A DNA stretch of 64,000 nucleotides, taken from NCBI GenBank assembly GCA_035525495.1, contig DATLED010000084.1, positions 22,013 through 86,012 on the forward strand, read 5' to 3'. Made by a program: the position numbers and the translations under genes. Numbering within the stretch: position 1 is the first letter of the stretch; every line of letters begins with the position of its first letter. This document shows, piece by piece, positions 33,641 to 41,863 of the stretch. The notes beneath the pieces were generated by a model. It made no database searches. It worked only from the letters and a program-made list of their open reading frames with translations, and was not told the DNA's origin. This stretch comes from DATLED01 sp035525495. Its GTDB lineage: Bacteria; Actinomycetota; Acidimicrobiia; Acidimicrobiales; CADCTF01.

Positions 33641-35284
33641 ATGACCTTCGCCCTCCCCACACCGGTCACCACCGACGCCCTCTCCGGACCGACCGCAACA
33701 CGGCCTTCGCGATGGTCTCTGTCGCGCTCGGGCCTCGCCCTCGGGTCGCTCGCCGTCCTCGGTCTCGCAGCGTGGGTGCGGGTCATCGGGCAGGCGTCGA
33801 TCGGACTCGCCAGCGACGAGGCCGTGTATGCCGGACAAGCGGCATCCATCGCCGGTGACGCCTCCAGAGCTGCGCTCTTCTCGCTGTTCCGCGCCCATCC
33901 CGTGCTCGTCCAGCTCCTGCTCGGCGCGGTGTACCGCGTGGGCGGCGTCTCCGACGTGAACGGCCGATTGTTCGTCGCCCTGGCCTTCGGCGTCGGCACG
34001 GTCGCCCTCGTGATGTTGCTGGCCCGCCGGGTCTACGGTCCAGCCGTTGCCCTCGTCGCCGGAGCCGTCCTTGCGGTGTTGCCGTACCACGTGCTCGTGA
34101 CGCGACAGGTCCTCCTCGATGGCCCGATGACGTTCTTCGTCGTGCTGGCGATCGTCTGCGCAGAGCGCGCCGCGACTCGTGGATCCGAGCTCGCCTTCGT
34201 CGGCGCCGCGACCTTCGTCGGGTTCGCCACGTTGACGAAGGAGACGGCGATCCTCGCCGGGCCGGCGATCCTCCTCGCGCTCATCATCTCCCGAAAGGCG
34301 AGTGCCGTCGGCCGCCGCAGCACGACGCTCGCCATCATCGTCGGTGCGTTGCTCGTGGCCCCGTTCCTCCTGTCCCGGCTGCTTCGGTCGCACAACGCCG
34401 GGCAGACGCTGCTCTGGCAGTTGACCCGCCCTCCGAACCACTCCACTGCCTACTTCGGGACGATCCTCCTCGCCTATGTCGGGCCGGCCCTGCTGTTGCT
34501 GGCGCTCGTCGGGATCGTGATCCAGATCCGGCGGCACACCGGCGGCGACATCGTGATCCTCATTCCGGCGGCGATCTTCGGCATCTTCCACCAGATGTGG
34601 CCGACGAAGCTGCTCCCCTACCTCGTCGTGATGACGCCGGCCATCGCCATCGCCGCAGCGGTAGCGGTCGTCGCGACCGCGGGCGCCCTGACCCGGCGCC
34701 GTTCCAAGACCGGACGGACGTTGGCAGGTGTGCTCCTCGTCGCACTGTTGCTCCCTGCAGCCGTCGCCTCCTCGGACCTCCGCCACCCGGCGGACGCCCA
34801 CGCCGGGAGGATCGTGGATGTCGGTCCGCCGGTCGCGACGTTCGCCGGCGGCCGTGAGGTCGGGAGATGGGTCTCGGACCACACGCCCGTCGGGTCTCGC
34901 TTCATGACCATCGGCCCTTCCCTCGGCAACATCGTCGCCTTCTACGGGGATCGACCCTTCGTCGCGCTGAGCGTCAGTCCAGATCCGGCGAAGCGCAACC
35001 CGGCGTACGTGCCGGTCCCGAATCCCGACCTGGCGCTCCGGACCGGCGCCGTGGACTACATCGTCTGGGACGCCTACTCCGCCGCCCGATCCCGCTTCAG
35101 CGGTGACCGCGCCCTGCGCTACGCGCGTCGATACCACGGCGTCCCCGTGTTGAGCGTGGTCCGCGAGGGGCGCAGCCGGCGAACCATCGACGGCGCGGCA
35201 CCCGATGATGCCGAGGTCCTCGCCATCGTCTACAGCGTGCGGAGCGGCGATCCCGGCGAGGTGACGGACAGCCCGGCGCCGTGA
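33641..35284 (+). CDS. GT39/ArnT-like integral membrane glycosyltransferase
   Basis: A 547-residue multi-pass membrane protein with about 10-12 hydrophobic segments and a C-terminal soluble region. The first extracytoplasmic loop carries the acidic pair in GLASDEAVYAGQAASI, the GT-C catalytic Asp-Glu motif. LLARRVYGPAVALVAG and ATLTKETAIL are typical of the GT39/PMT superfamily. It should transfer a sugar from a polyprenyl phosphate donor to a wall glycan, lipid or protein. The start at ATG 33641 is preferred over a GTG 60 nt earlier. It begins a three-gene unit joined by 4-nt overlaps. Confidence 0.82.
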   Translation: MTFALPTPVTTDALSGPTATRPSRWSLSRSGLALGSLAVLGLAAWVRVIGQASIGLASDEAVYAGQAASIAGDASRAALFSLFRAHPVLVQLLLGAVYRVGGVSDVNGRLFVALAFGVGTVALVMLLARRVYGPAVALVAGAVLAVLPYHVLVTRQVLLDGPMTFFVVLAIVCAERAATRGSELAFVGAATFVGFATLTKETAILAGPAILLALIISRKASAVGRRSTTLAIIVGALLVAPFLLSRLLRSHNAGQTLLWQLTRPPNHSTAYFGTILLAYVGPALLLLALVGIVIQIRRHTGGDIVILIPAAIFGIFHQMWPTKLLPYLVVMTPAIAIAAAVAVVATAGALTRRRSKTGRTLAGVLLVALLLPAAVASSDLRHPADAHAGRIVDVGPPVATFAGGREVGRWVSDHTPVGSRFMTIGPSLGNIVAFYGDRPFVALSVSPDPAKRNPAYVPVPNPDLALRTGAVDYIVWDAYSAARSRFSGDRALRYARRYHGVPVLSVVREGRSRRTIDGAAPDDAEVLAIVYSVRSGDPGEVTDSPAP

Positions 35285-36666
35285 TGATCCCGGCCCCCCT
35301 CGTCGTCATCTTCGGCGGCGCCCTTCTCACCGTGTCGGCAACCGTCGGAACCGCACCAGCGGTGGCCGCCCCGCCGACCCGCGAGCACATCGTCGTCATC
35401 CTCCAGCAGAACCACAGCTACGACGCGTACTTCGGCGCCTATCCCCGCGGCGATGGAGGGCATCGCCAAGTGGTCGAACAGGAGCGCGAGGACGAGTCGA
35501 CGGTGGCGGCCGCGCCCTTCGAGAGCGCCGACGTCGGCCGGTTCCGGACAGCCGGCGAAGAGCCCCTTTCGAACGGCCAGCTCGCCGCCCGCTCCGCCGT
35601 CCATGACGGCGCCATGGACAACTTCGTGCGAGCCCAGACCCGCCGAGGGTTCGATCCTGCGCTGGCCATGCGGTACTGGACACGCGACCAGGTGCCGGGA
35701 CTGTGGTCGCTGGCCGACGACAACGTCCTCCTCGACCGGTACTTCTCCTCGGCGATGGGCGGGAGCCTCGTCAACATGCTCTTCCTGGTGGCCGGGGACA
35801 ACCACGGCTATGTCGAGGGGACGAAGGAATCGCTCCGTGGCCTCACGACCGACGACGTGTCGACACTGTTCGATCAGCTGCACGCCGCGGGCCGATCCTG
35901 GAACTTCTACGTCGGACCGCTCGATCGAATCGACGGCGACGACGTCGTCGACGGAACGTACTTCGCGCCCGAGAAGACGACGCCGTCGGCGCTCTATTGG
36001 GCGCCGATCCTTTCGATGCGTCGGTTCTGGACGGACCCGGAGCTCCGGCGGTCCATCGTCGACCAGGAGGCCTTCTACGAGGACGCCGCCGACGGCACGC
36101 TTCCGGACGTCAGCTTTGTGCTGCCGCTGCCGACGGATCACCCGGTCCAGTCGCCGACGATCCACGACCGACGCCTCGTCAGTCTCGTCAACGCCCTCGG
36201 GAAGGGTCCGGACTGGCGATCAACGACGACGTTCGTCGTATGGGACGACTGGGGCGGGTTCTACGACCACGTTCCCCCGCCCCAGGTCGACGCCGCCGGG
36301 TACGGGGTCCGGCTCCCCGCGCTGGTCATCTCGCCCTACGCCAGGCGCGGGTTCGTGTCGCACCAGCAGTACGACCACACCTCCGTGCTCGGCTACATCG
36401 AGGATCGGAACGGACTGGCGCGCCTGTCGTCACGCCCGACGCCGCCGAACCCCTTCGAGGAGGCGTTCGACCGCACCCAGGTCCCCCGTCGTCGCACCTA
36501 TCGGCTCGGCACGCTCCCGGACCCGTCCGTGGGCACGCCCACGCAGAACCGCTCGCTGATCGCGCTGTACGGCATCGCCGTCGCCGGCGCCATCCTGGTG
36601 CTGCTCCTCGGAAGCCGCTCGCTTCGCGTCCGCCGTTGGCTCAGGCCAGGTCCGGGATCAGGATGA
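35281..36666 (+). CDS. membrane-anchored phosphoesterase (phospholipase C/acid phosphatase-like)
   Basis: A 461-residue exported protein of the phosphoesterase family (PF04185-like). It has an N-terminal signal (APLVVIFGGALLTVSATVG) and begins the mature domain with HIVVILQQNHSYDAYFGAYP, the family hallmark. It retains NMLFLVAGDN, the metal-site segment TTFVVWDDWGGFYDHVPPPQ, and LVISPYARRGFVSHQQYDHTS. A C-terminal TM helix (IALYGIAVAGAILVLLLG) and Arg-rich tail anchor it to the membrane. It starts at GTG 35281 or the adjacent ATG, overlapping the GT39 stop. It may hydrolyse a phosphodiester or lipid-linked intermediate; the substrate is inferred. Confidence 0.85.
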   Translation: MMIPAPLVVIFGGALLTVSATVGTAPAVAAPPTREHIVVILQQNHSYDAYFGAYPRGDGGHRQVVEQEREDESTVAAAPFESADVGRFRTAGEEPLSNGQLAARSAVHDGAMDNFVRAQTRRGFDPALAMRYWTRDQVPGLWSLADDNVLLDRYFSSAMGGSLVNMLFLVAGDNHGYVEGTKESLRGLTTDDVSTLFDQLHAAGRSWNFYVGPLDRIDGDDVVDGTYFAPEKTTPSALYWAPILSMRRFWTDPELRRSIVDQEAFYEDAADGTLPDVSFVLPLPTDHPVQSPTIHDRRLVSLVNALGKGPDWRSTTTFVVWDDWGGFYDHVPPPQVDAAGYGVRLPALVISPYARRGFVSHQQYDHTSVLGYIEDRNGLARLSSRPTPPNPFEEAFDRTQVPRRRTYRLGTLPDPSVGTPTQNRSLIALYGIAVAGAILVLLLGSRSLRVRRWLRPGPGSG

Positions 36667-37868
36667 GGCAGATCCTGCGCACCACGACCCCTCGGCGTGC
36701 GGGGCGGGGACTCGAGGGCAAGGCGTTCATCTGCGCCCTCGCGGCGATCGCGCTCGCCGTCCTGACGAGCGTCCACGCACCCGCCCCAGCGCGGGCCGCC
36801 GAAGATCCGCCGGTGCTCGCGTACTACTACATCTGGTTCGACCATGGATCATGGGACCGAGCCAAGAAGGACCTGCCCCTCCTCGGCAACTACTCGAGCG
36901 ACGACCGTGCGGTCGTCCGGCAGCACGTTGCGTGGGCGCGCGAGGCCGGACTCGACGGGTTCATCGTCAGCTGGAAGCACACGCCCTCGCTCGACCGGCG
37001 CCTGCGCCTCGTCGCCGAGGAGGCCAAAGCCGGCGGCCTGTCGCTGTCCGTCATCTATCAGGGCCTCGACTTCCACCGCGTCCCACTCCCCGTCGACCGC
37101 GTCCGAGGAGACTTCGTATACTTCGCCGACACGTTCGCGAACGACCCGACGTTCGTCCTCGACGGTCGCCCGACGGTCGTCCTCAACGGCACATGGAGGT
37201 TCTCGGCCGCAGAGATCGCGTCGATCACCGGCCCCGTGCGCTCCAAGTTGCGGGTCCTGGCGTCGGAGAAGAACCCGGGCGACTATGCGAGAGTCGCCAG
37301 CGCCGTCGATGGCAACTCCTACTACTGGTCGTCCGGCGACCCCCTGACGACGGCGGGGCACGCCGAGAAGCTCCGGGAGTTCGCGGACGTCGTCCGCGCC
37401 GGCGGCGGGTTCTGGATCGCGCCGGCGACGGCGGGCTACGACGGGCAGTTGCTGGGCGGCGATCGAGTGGTCGAACGACGCGGCGGCGAGACGCTCCGAA
37501 GGGGCTTCGCGGCCGCCCGCGCGAGCACCCCGGACGCCATCGGGGTCATCAGCTGGAACGAGTTCAGCGAGAACTCCCACATCGAGCCGAGCGAGGTGGG
37601 GGCGATGGCGTCCCTGGAGACCTTGCACGACATCCTCGGCGCGAGCGCTCCACTCGATCCACCAGAGGAGCTCACTCCGTCCGCCGCGGGCCCCCAGGAC
37701 GACGGGTCAGGCGAGGCTTCCGCCGAGCGGAGCTGGGGTGGAGTCGCGGCCCTCGCGGCCATGGGGCTCCTCCTCGTCGCCGCGTTCGCCTGGGCCATCA
37801 ACCGCCGCCCCGGACCAGATCCAGGAGTCGGCGAGGGCGAAGCGAACAACCGTCAGCAGCAGCAGTGA
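36663..37868 (+). CDS. exported GH99/GH71-like glycoside hydrolase
   Basis: A 401-residue exported protein. The signal peptide is near residues 20-45 (FICALAAIALAVLTSVHA). A TIM-barrel domain starts with PPVLAYYYIWFDHGSWDRAKKD and has GLDGFIVSWKHT, RVLASEKNPGDYA, and VISWNEFSENSHIEPSE, all features of GH99-like (endo-mannosidase) and GH71 families. A C-terminal TM helix (AALAAMGLLLVAAFAWAI) anchors it. It overlaps the phosphoesterase stop by 4 nt (ATGA). Its last 162 bases overlap the convergent GtrA gene. It probably trims a mannose- or glucose-containing surface glycan built by the neighbouring enzymes. Confidence 0.75.
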   Translation: MRQILRTTTPRRAGRGLEGKAFICALAAIALAVLTSVHAPAPARAAEDPPVLAYYYIWFDHGSWDRAKKDLPLLGNYSSDDRAVVRQHVAWAREAGLDGFIVSWKHTPSLDRRLRLVAEEAKAGGLSLSVIYQGLDFHRVPLPVDRVRGDFVYFADTFANDPTFVLDGRPTVVLNGTWRFSAAEIASITGPVRSKLRVLASEKNPGDYARVASAVDGNSYYWSSGDPLTTAGHAEKLREFADVVRAGGGFWIAPATAGYDGQLLGGDRVVERRGGETLRRGFAAARASTPDAIGVISWNEFSENSHIEPSEVGAMASLETLHDILGASAPLDPPEELTPSAAGPQDDGSGEASAERSWGGVAALAAMGLLLVAAFAWAINRRPGPDPGVGEGEANNRQQQQ

Positions 37869-38207
37869 GATGAGGTTGCTCAAGAGGTAGTGGACGCCGA
37901 GACGGGTCGTCAGGAGGTAGAGCAGTGGCCCCCGGACCCCGAGGGCGAGGTTGTTCATCGCCAGGAACAGTCCGAGGCGGGCGAGCGTCCCGTGGCGGCG
38001 CGCATCAGCCCCCTCGCGGAACACCCACCGCTCGGAGAGGGCGAAGTTCCAGAGGCTGGAGCACTGCGTCGCGACGATCGCCCCGAGCAGGTAGTAGAGG
38101 CCGACGTGGACGGCGCCCGCCAGGGCGAGCTGGTTGACGAGGAGGCCAGTGCCGCCGACGACCGCGAACTTCGCGGCCCTCGACGCCCGCGCCCGCCAGA
38201 GGCTCAT
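37707..38207 (-). CDS. GtrA-like membrane protein
   Basis: A 166-residue protein with four hydrophobic segments and GtrA signatures: KFAVVGGTGLLVNQLALAG, FALSERWVFRE, and LLTVVRFALADSWIW. GtrA-like proteins are thought to flip or carry polyprenyl-phosphate sugars for surface glycosylation. It is encoded directly after the GT2 gene with a 4-nt ATGA overlap, the classic GT2-GtrA pairing. The hydrophilic tail of about 40 residues is antisense to the end of the GH99-like gene. Confidence 0.85.
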   Translation of the reverse strand: MSLWRARASRAAKFAVVGGTGLLVNQLALAGAVHVGLYYLLGAIVATQCSSLWNFALSERWVFREGADARRHGTLARLGLFLAMNNLALGVRGPLLYLLTTRLGVHYLLSNLISLLLLTVVRFALADSWIWSGAAVDGPGERGDEEEPHGREGRDSTPAPLGGSLA

Positions 38208-40039
38208 GCCGGCAGGCTGGCTTCCTCGCCTCGGAGGTCCGCGAGCGCGCCACCGCGGAGGTCGATGACGAGCGCCCCCCGCACCCAGCGATCGAGCAGC
38301 CCCGGGATGCGCTTCGCCCAGTCGAGGGTCGAGCTCTCGAGCTGCGCCGCCGGAGCACCGGCGAGGGCCGAGGCGATGATCTCTCGCTCCCGCTCGCGCA
38401 GGCGCCCCTGCTCCCCGTCGAGGAGGAACGCCGCGAGCGCCGGGTAGGGCGGGAACCCGTAGGCGTCCTCGCAGTTGGCGAGCAGCGTCTCGAGGGCCTC
38501 GGCCGGCTCGAGGTCGACCTCCGAGTCGCCACCGCGGGCGATGATCACGAGTCCCCCGACTTGCGCCGATTCGCCGATCTCGACGGTGGGCACGAGACGT
38601 TGCACGGCGTACTTGGGCGGCGGCACCGCGATCTGCAGCAGCGCGTTTGCGGTCGCGACCGGGATGCCGGGGATGTCGAGGGCGAATCCGACGCGCCGTC
38701 CGAGGCGCGAGTGGATCCGGCTCTGGTACCCGAGACGCATCCGCTCCGGACGGGTGAGTGCGGCGCGCGGAAGCGCATGCACCGTGTGCGCCGAGATGGT
38801 CAACGGCTTCGGGTACGGCCGAAGGGTGCCCTCGGCATCGACGAGCACGAGATCGTCGGCGAGGAACTTCCACGTCGGGTCGGCGTCCAGGAGCTTGAGC
38901 ATCGTCGTCGTCTTGCCGGTGTCCGTGCGGGCGGTGATGAGGATCGCTTCCCCGTCGCGCGAGACGCACGCCGCGTGGACGAGCGCGACATCGCGCTCGA
39001 CGAGCGTCCAACGGAGCACGGGCTCGACCACGTTCGTGTACAGCACGTGGGGGGACTTCGGGAGCAACCTCGAGACGCGCACGTCGATGCGCTCTCTCCG
39101 CTCGATCTCCACGGCGAACCCGAGGCCTCGGAACACCTCGCGGTAACGGAAGCTGCCTTCCGAGACCTGGCCCTCCAGGCCGACGCGAACGTCGATGTCC
39201 GGCGCACCGATCCAACCCACCCGGAAGGCTTCGAGCTCGGGGAGTCGGCCGTCGCTCGACACGGTGACGAGCCCGTGGACGTCGTAGTGGTGGCGTCGGG
39301 TGTCCCGATCCCGGTAGAGGCTGGCGATGTTGCGCATGTAGGTGACACCTTCGTGGACGTTGGCCTTGCTCTGGCCGGCGGTCCGCATGCCGAAGGAGAA
39401 GGGCACCTCGCAGATGCGACCCTGGGGGTGGCGAGCCAGGATCTCCATCAGGATCTTGAAGCCTCGCGGACGGAGTCGATCGAGGACGACGGTGTCCCGA
39501 CGGATGAGGAAGAACCCGCTGAGAGGATCCGTGACGGCGCCGCACGCGGTCGGCAGCACCCTCTTGGCGAACGAGGTCGAGTGACGGGAGACACCCATCC
39601 GAAAGGGATGGAAGCCGGCACCGACATCTCCACCGACGGCGTAGCGGCTGGCGACGACGACATCGGCGTCCTCTGCCTTGGCCGCGGCGACCAGCTCGGG
39701 GACGATCTCCGGCGGGTGCTGCAGGTCGCCGTCCATGACGACCGCGAAGGGGGCGGTGACGGCCCGCAGTCCACGGACGACCGCCGAACCGAGGCCGCCC
39801 TGGCGCTCCGCCCCGGTGCGAGCGAGCACCTCCACGGTCCCCTTGGGCTCGATCATCCAGGCGTGGTCGCGCGCCCGTTGGGCGGTGTCGTCGTCACTGT
39901 CGTCGACGACGATGACCTCCAGGGCGAGACCGGCGTCGTCGGCCACGGCAGCAAGTCGGCGGAAGAGCTCCACGACGTTCCCCGCTTCGTCGCGCGTCGG
40001 GACGACGACGGCGACGTCGAGATTGCGGTCTGCGTTCAT
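38204..40039 (-). CDS. polyprenyl-phosphate GT2 glycosyltransferase fused to an HprK-like ATPase domain
   Basis: A 611-residue fusion. Residues 1-240 are a DPM1-type GT2 with VAVVVPTRDEAGNV, the DxD metal motif in VMDGDLQHPP (103-105), and FKILMEIL...VPFSFGMRTAGQSK. It should make a polyprenyl-phosphate hexose. Residues about 265-600 resemble HPr-kinase-like proteins of exopolysaccharide loci: VHAACVSRDGEAILIT, then a P-loop ARTDTGKTTT (369-378; the usual first Gly is Arg/Ala) and FLADDLVLVDAEG. There is no TM segment. GAGGA lies 7 nt before the ATG. It is coupled to gtrA by a 4-nt overlap. The combination suggests nucleotide- or phosphorylation-controlled synthesis of a lipid-linked sugar. 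Confidence 0.82.
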   Translation of the reverse strand: MNADRNLDVAVVVPTRDEAGNVVELFRRLAAVADDAGLALEVIVVDDSDDDTAQRARDHAWMIEPKGTVEVLARTGAERQGGLGSAVVRGLRAVTAPFAVVMDGDLQHPPEIVPELVAAAKAEDADVVVASRYAVGGDVGAGFHPFRMGVSRHSTSFAKRVLPTACGAVTDPLSGFFLIRRDTVVLDRLRPRGFKILMEILARHPQGRICEVPFSFGMRTAGQSKANVHEGVTYMRNIASLYRDRDTRRHHYDVHGLVTVSSDGRLPELEAFRVGWIGAPDIDVRVGLEGQVSEGSFRYREVFRGLGFAVEIERRERIDVRVSRLLPKSPHVLYTNVVEPVLRWTLVERDVALVHAACVSRDGEAILITARTDTGKTTTMLKLLDADPTWKFLADDLVLVDAEGTLRPYPKPLTISAHTVHALPRAALTRPERMRLGYQSRIHSRLGRRVGFALDIPGIPVATANALLQIAVPPPKYAVQRLVPTVEIGESAQVGGLVIIARGGDSEVDLEPAEALETLLANCEDAYGFPPYPALAAFLLDGEQGRLREREREIIASALAGAPAAQLESSTLDWAKRIPGLLDRWVRGALVIDLRGGALADLRGEEASLPA

Positions 40040-40127
40040 GAAGTTCCTCTCGTGGCCACGGTACGTGGCAAATCCAGGCTACCCAAGCGGCCGTCGATCG
40101 ACCCTTTTTTCGCGCGCAGAGTCCAGA

Positions 40128-40133
40128 ATACTA
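40128..40133 (-). promoter_or_regulatory. TAGTAT -10 candidate for the GT2-gtrA operon
   Basis: On the minus strand TAGTAT lies about 90 nt before the GT2 ATG, in an unusually AT-richer patch (with a TTTTTT run nearby). It implies a leader of roughly 80 nt. Confidence 0.35.
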
Positions 40134-40259
40134 CGGAGGCGGGGATTTTGACCACCCACAGAGGTCGGATGCTCCACGCCACACAATGGCTCGAGCACGG
40201 ACGACGCTGTCCGGTCTCTCGGGCACCTGCCGAACTTCGCCGGGCTGCTGAAACGCGCT

Positions 40260-40265
40260 TAGGGT
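40260..40265 (+). promoter_or_regulatory. TAGGGT -10 hexamer
   Basis: TAGGGT ends 7 nt before the ATG of a ten-codon ORF at 40273, so the transcript probably begins at that codon. Confidence 0.4.
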
Positions 40266-40272
40266 GCATTTC

Positions 40273-40305
40273 ATGATGGAACTCGCCCGCCGGAGCCACC
40301 CGTGA
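40273..40305 (+). CDS. possible leaderless 10-residue leader ORF coupled to the SRPBCC gene
   Basis: ATG-ATG followed by eight codons and TGA (MMELARRSHP). The TGA overlaps the GTG of the SRPBCC gene (GTGA), exactly as the later genes of this operon overlap each other. The ORF also contains GGAG 6 nt before that GTG. It could act as a coupling device that passes leaderless ribosomes to the operon. Basis is position and promoter spacing only. Confidence 0.4.
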   Translation: MMELARRSHP

Positions 40306-40823
40306 CCCGCTACGCCGACGGGCCGACCGTCGTGGTCTCGATCGACGTCGACGCGCCGGCGACGCGTGTGTGGGAGCTCGTGACGGACATCAACGTCCCC
40401 GCGCGGTTCTCGCCCGAGTTCCAGGGGGCGGACTGGCTCGACGACGTCGGTGACGCCCCTCGACTCGGAGCCCGGTTCGTCGGGCGCAACGGCCACGCAG
40501 CGCAGGGCGAGTGGGAGACGACGTCGTGGGTCAACCGCCTCGAGCCCCTGCGCGCCTTCGGCTGGGCCGTCTCCGATCCGGAGGAGCCCTCGGCGACGTG
40601 GTGGTTCGAACTCGACTCCGCCGACGATGACAACGGCCGACCGGTCCGGCTCCGCCAAGGGGCGCGCATGGGTCCGGCACCATCGGGCCTCTCGATCGCC
40701 ATCGCCGCCATGCCCGACAAGGAGGAGCGGATCGTCGCCCGCCGCCTCGAGGAGTGGCAGCGCAACATGCAGGCCACCCTCGAGGGCATCAAGGCGCTCG
40801 CCGAGTCCCGGCGCGCACGATGA
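40302..40823 (+). CDS. SRPBCC/polyketide-cyclase-like lipid-binding protein
   Basis: A 173-residue START/SRPBCC-fold protein. The opening VVVSIDVDAPATRVWELVTDINVPARFSPEF is the standard first strand and helix pair. GARFVGRNGHAAQGEWETTSWV and ATWWFELDS follow, then a long final helix (ERIVARRLEEWQRNMQATLEGIKAL). It likely binds a hydrophobic small molecule. It is the first full gene of a three-gene operon (SRPBCC-LLM-HxlR) joined by 4-nt overlaps. The GTG start has GGAG 6 nt upstream and lies on the stop of a ten-residue ORF. Confidence 0.8.
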   Translation: MTRYADGPTVVVSIDVDAPATRVWELVTDINVPARFSPEFQGADWLDDVGDAPRLGARFVGRNGHAAQGEWETTSWVNRLEPLRAFGWAVSDPEEPSATWWFELDSADDDNGRPVRLRQGARMGPAPSGLSIAIAAMPDKEERIVARRLEEWQRNMQATLEGIKALAESRRAR

Positions 40824-41863
40824 CACTCGCCGTCGGGATCGGAGTGGCGGCGCTCGGTCGCGCCGGCACCGACTTCGTCGTCGAAGCGGAGCGCCTCGGC
40901 GCGGACTCGGTCTGGGCGGCCGAGTTCTGGGCCGGCGACGCGCTGACCCCGCTCGCCTACCTGGCCGCGAGGACGTCGACCATCCGTCTCGGCACCGGGA
41001 TCCTCCAGCTCGGCTCCCGGACACCGGCGATGCTGGCGATGTCGGCGTTGTCGATGCAAGCGCTGTCCGACGGGCGCTTCCTGCTCGGGCTCGGCACGAG
41101 CGGCCCCCAGGTGATGGAGGGCTGGCACGGCGTCCGCTTCGACCTGCCCGTGCAGCGGACGAGGGAGACGATCGACATCGTCCGAAAGGTGGCGAGGGGC
41201 GAGCGCCTCGAACACTCCGGTCGCGTCTACGAGCTCCCGCTCCCAGGCGGCGAGGGCCGCGCCATCCGGTCGCAGATGCCGAAGTCGCACGTGCCGATCT
41301 ACGTCGCCTCGCTCGGTCCGGCGAACCTCCGCCTCACCGGCGAGCTGGCCGACGGCTGGATCGGCAACTCGTTCTTCCCCGAAACGGCAGACGCCTTCTT
41401 CGGACCGATGCGCGAGGGGGCCACGGCCGCGGGGCGGAAGCTCACGGATCTCGACCTCACGGTCGCCGTCGGCGTCGAGTTCACCGACGACGTCGAGGAG
41501 GCCGGACGCCGTCACGCCGACGGCTACGCGTTCACCTTCGGTGCAATGGGTTCGGCGACCACGAACTTCTACAACGACGCCTTCGCCCGCCAGGGCTACG
41601 GCGAAGACGTCCACGAGGTGCAGCGCTTGTGGCGCTCCGGCGACCAGGACGCAGCCCGTCGGCGGGTCCCGATCGAGATCGGGCTGGGGACGAACCTCAT
41701 CGGGACCGACGAGATGGTCCGAGCACGGTTGCGGCTCTACCGCGACGCCGGAGTCAGCACGCTGCGGGCCGGGCTCGGCAACGGCGACCTCGACACGAGG
41801 CTGGCCACGCTCGGGCGGCTGCTCGGCCTCGTGCGCGAGGTCGACGCCGAGGCGTCGTCGTGA
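40820..41863 (+). CDS. LLM-class F420-dependent oxidoreductase
   Basis: A 347-residue TIM-barrel oxidoreductase of the F420-dependent LLM group. MTLAVGIGVAALGRAGTDF, ERLGADSVWAAEFWAGDALTPLAYLAART, and IRLGTGILQLGSRTPAMLAM are typical. GLGTSGPQVMEGWHGVRFD is the usual loop before the substrate pocket. It lies between the SRPBCC and HxlR genes with 4-nt overlaps on both sides (ATGA and GTGA). The HxlR gene may therefore be a local redox or ligand sensor controlling this enzyme. Confidence 0.85.
   Translation: MTLAVGIGVAALGRAGTDFVVEAERLGADSVWAAEFWAGDALTPLAYLAARTSTIRLGTGILQLGSRTPAMLAMSALSMQALSDGRFLLGLGTSGPQVMEGWHGVRFDLPVQRTRETIDIVRKVARGERLEHSGRVYELPLPGGEGRAIRSQMPKSHVPIYVASLGPANLRLTGELADGWIGNSFFPETADAFFGPMREGATAAGRKLTDLDLTVAVGVEFTDDVEEAGRRHADGYAFTFGAMGSATTNFYNDAFARQGYGEDVHEVQRLWRSGDQDAARRRVPIEIGLGTNLIGTDEMVRARLRLYRDAGVSTLRAGLGNGDLDTRLATLGRLLGLVREVDAEASS

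Noticed and set aside
33518..35137. 539-codon minus-strand open frame
   Set aside because: Antisense to the GT39 gene; very rich in Arg, Asp and Gly with no motif.
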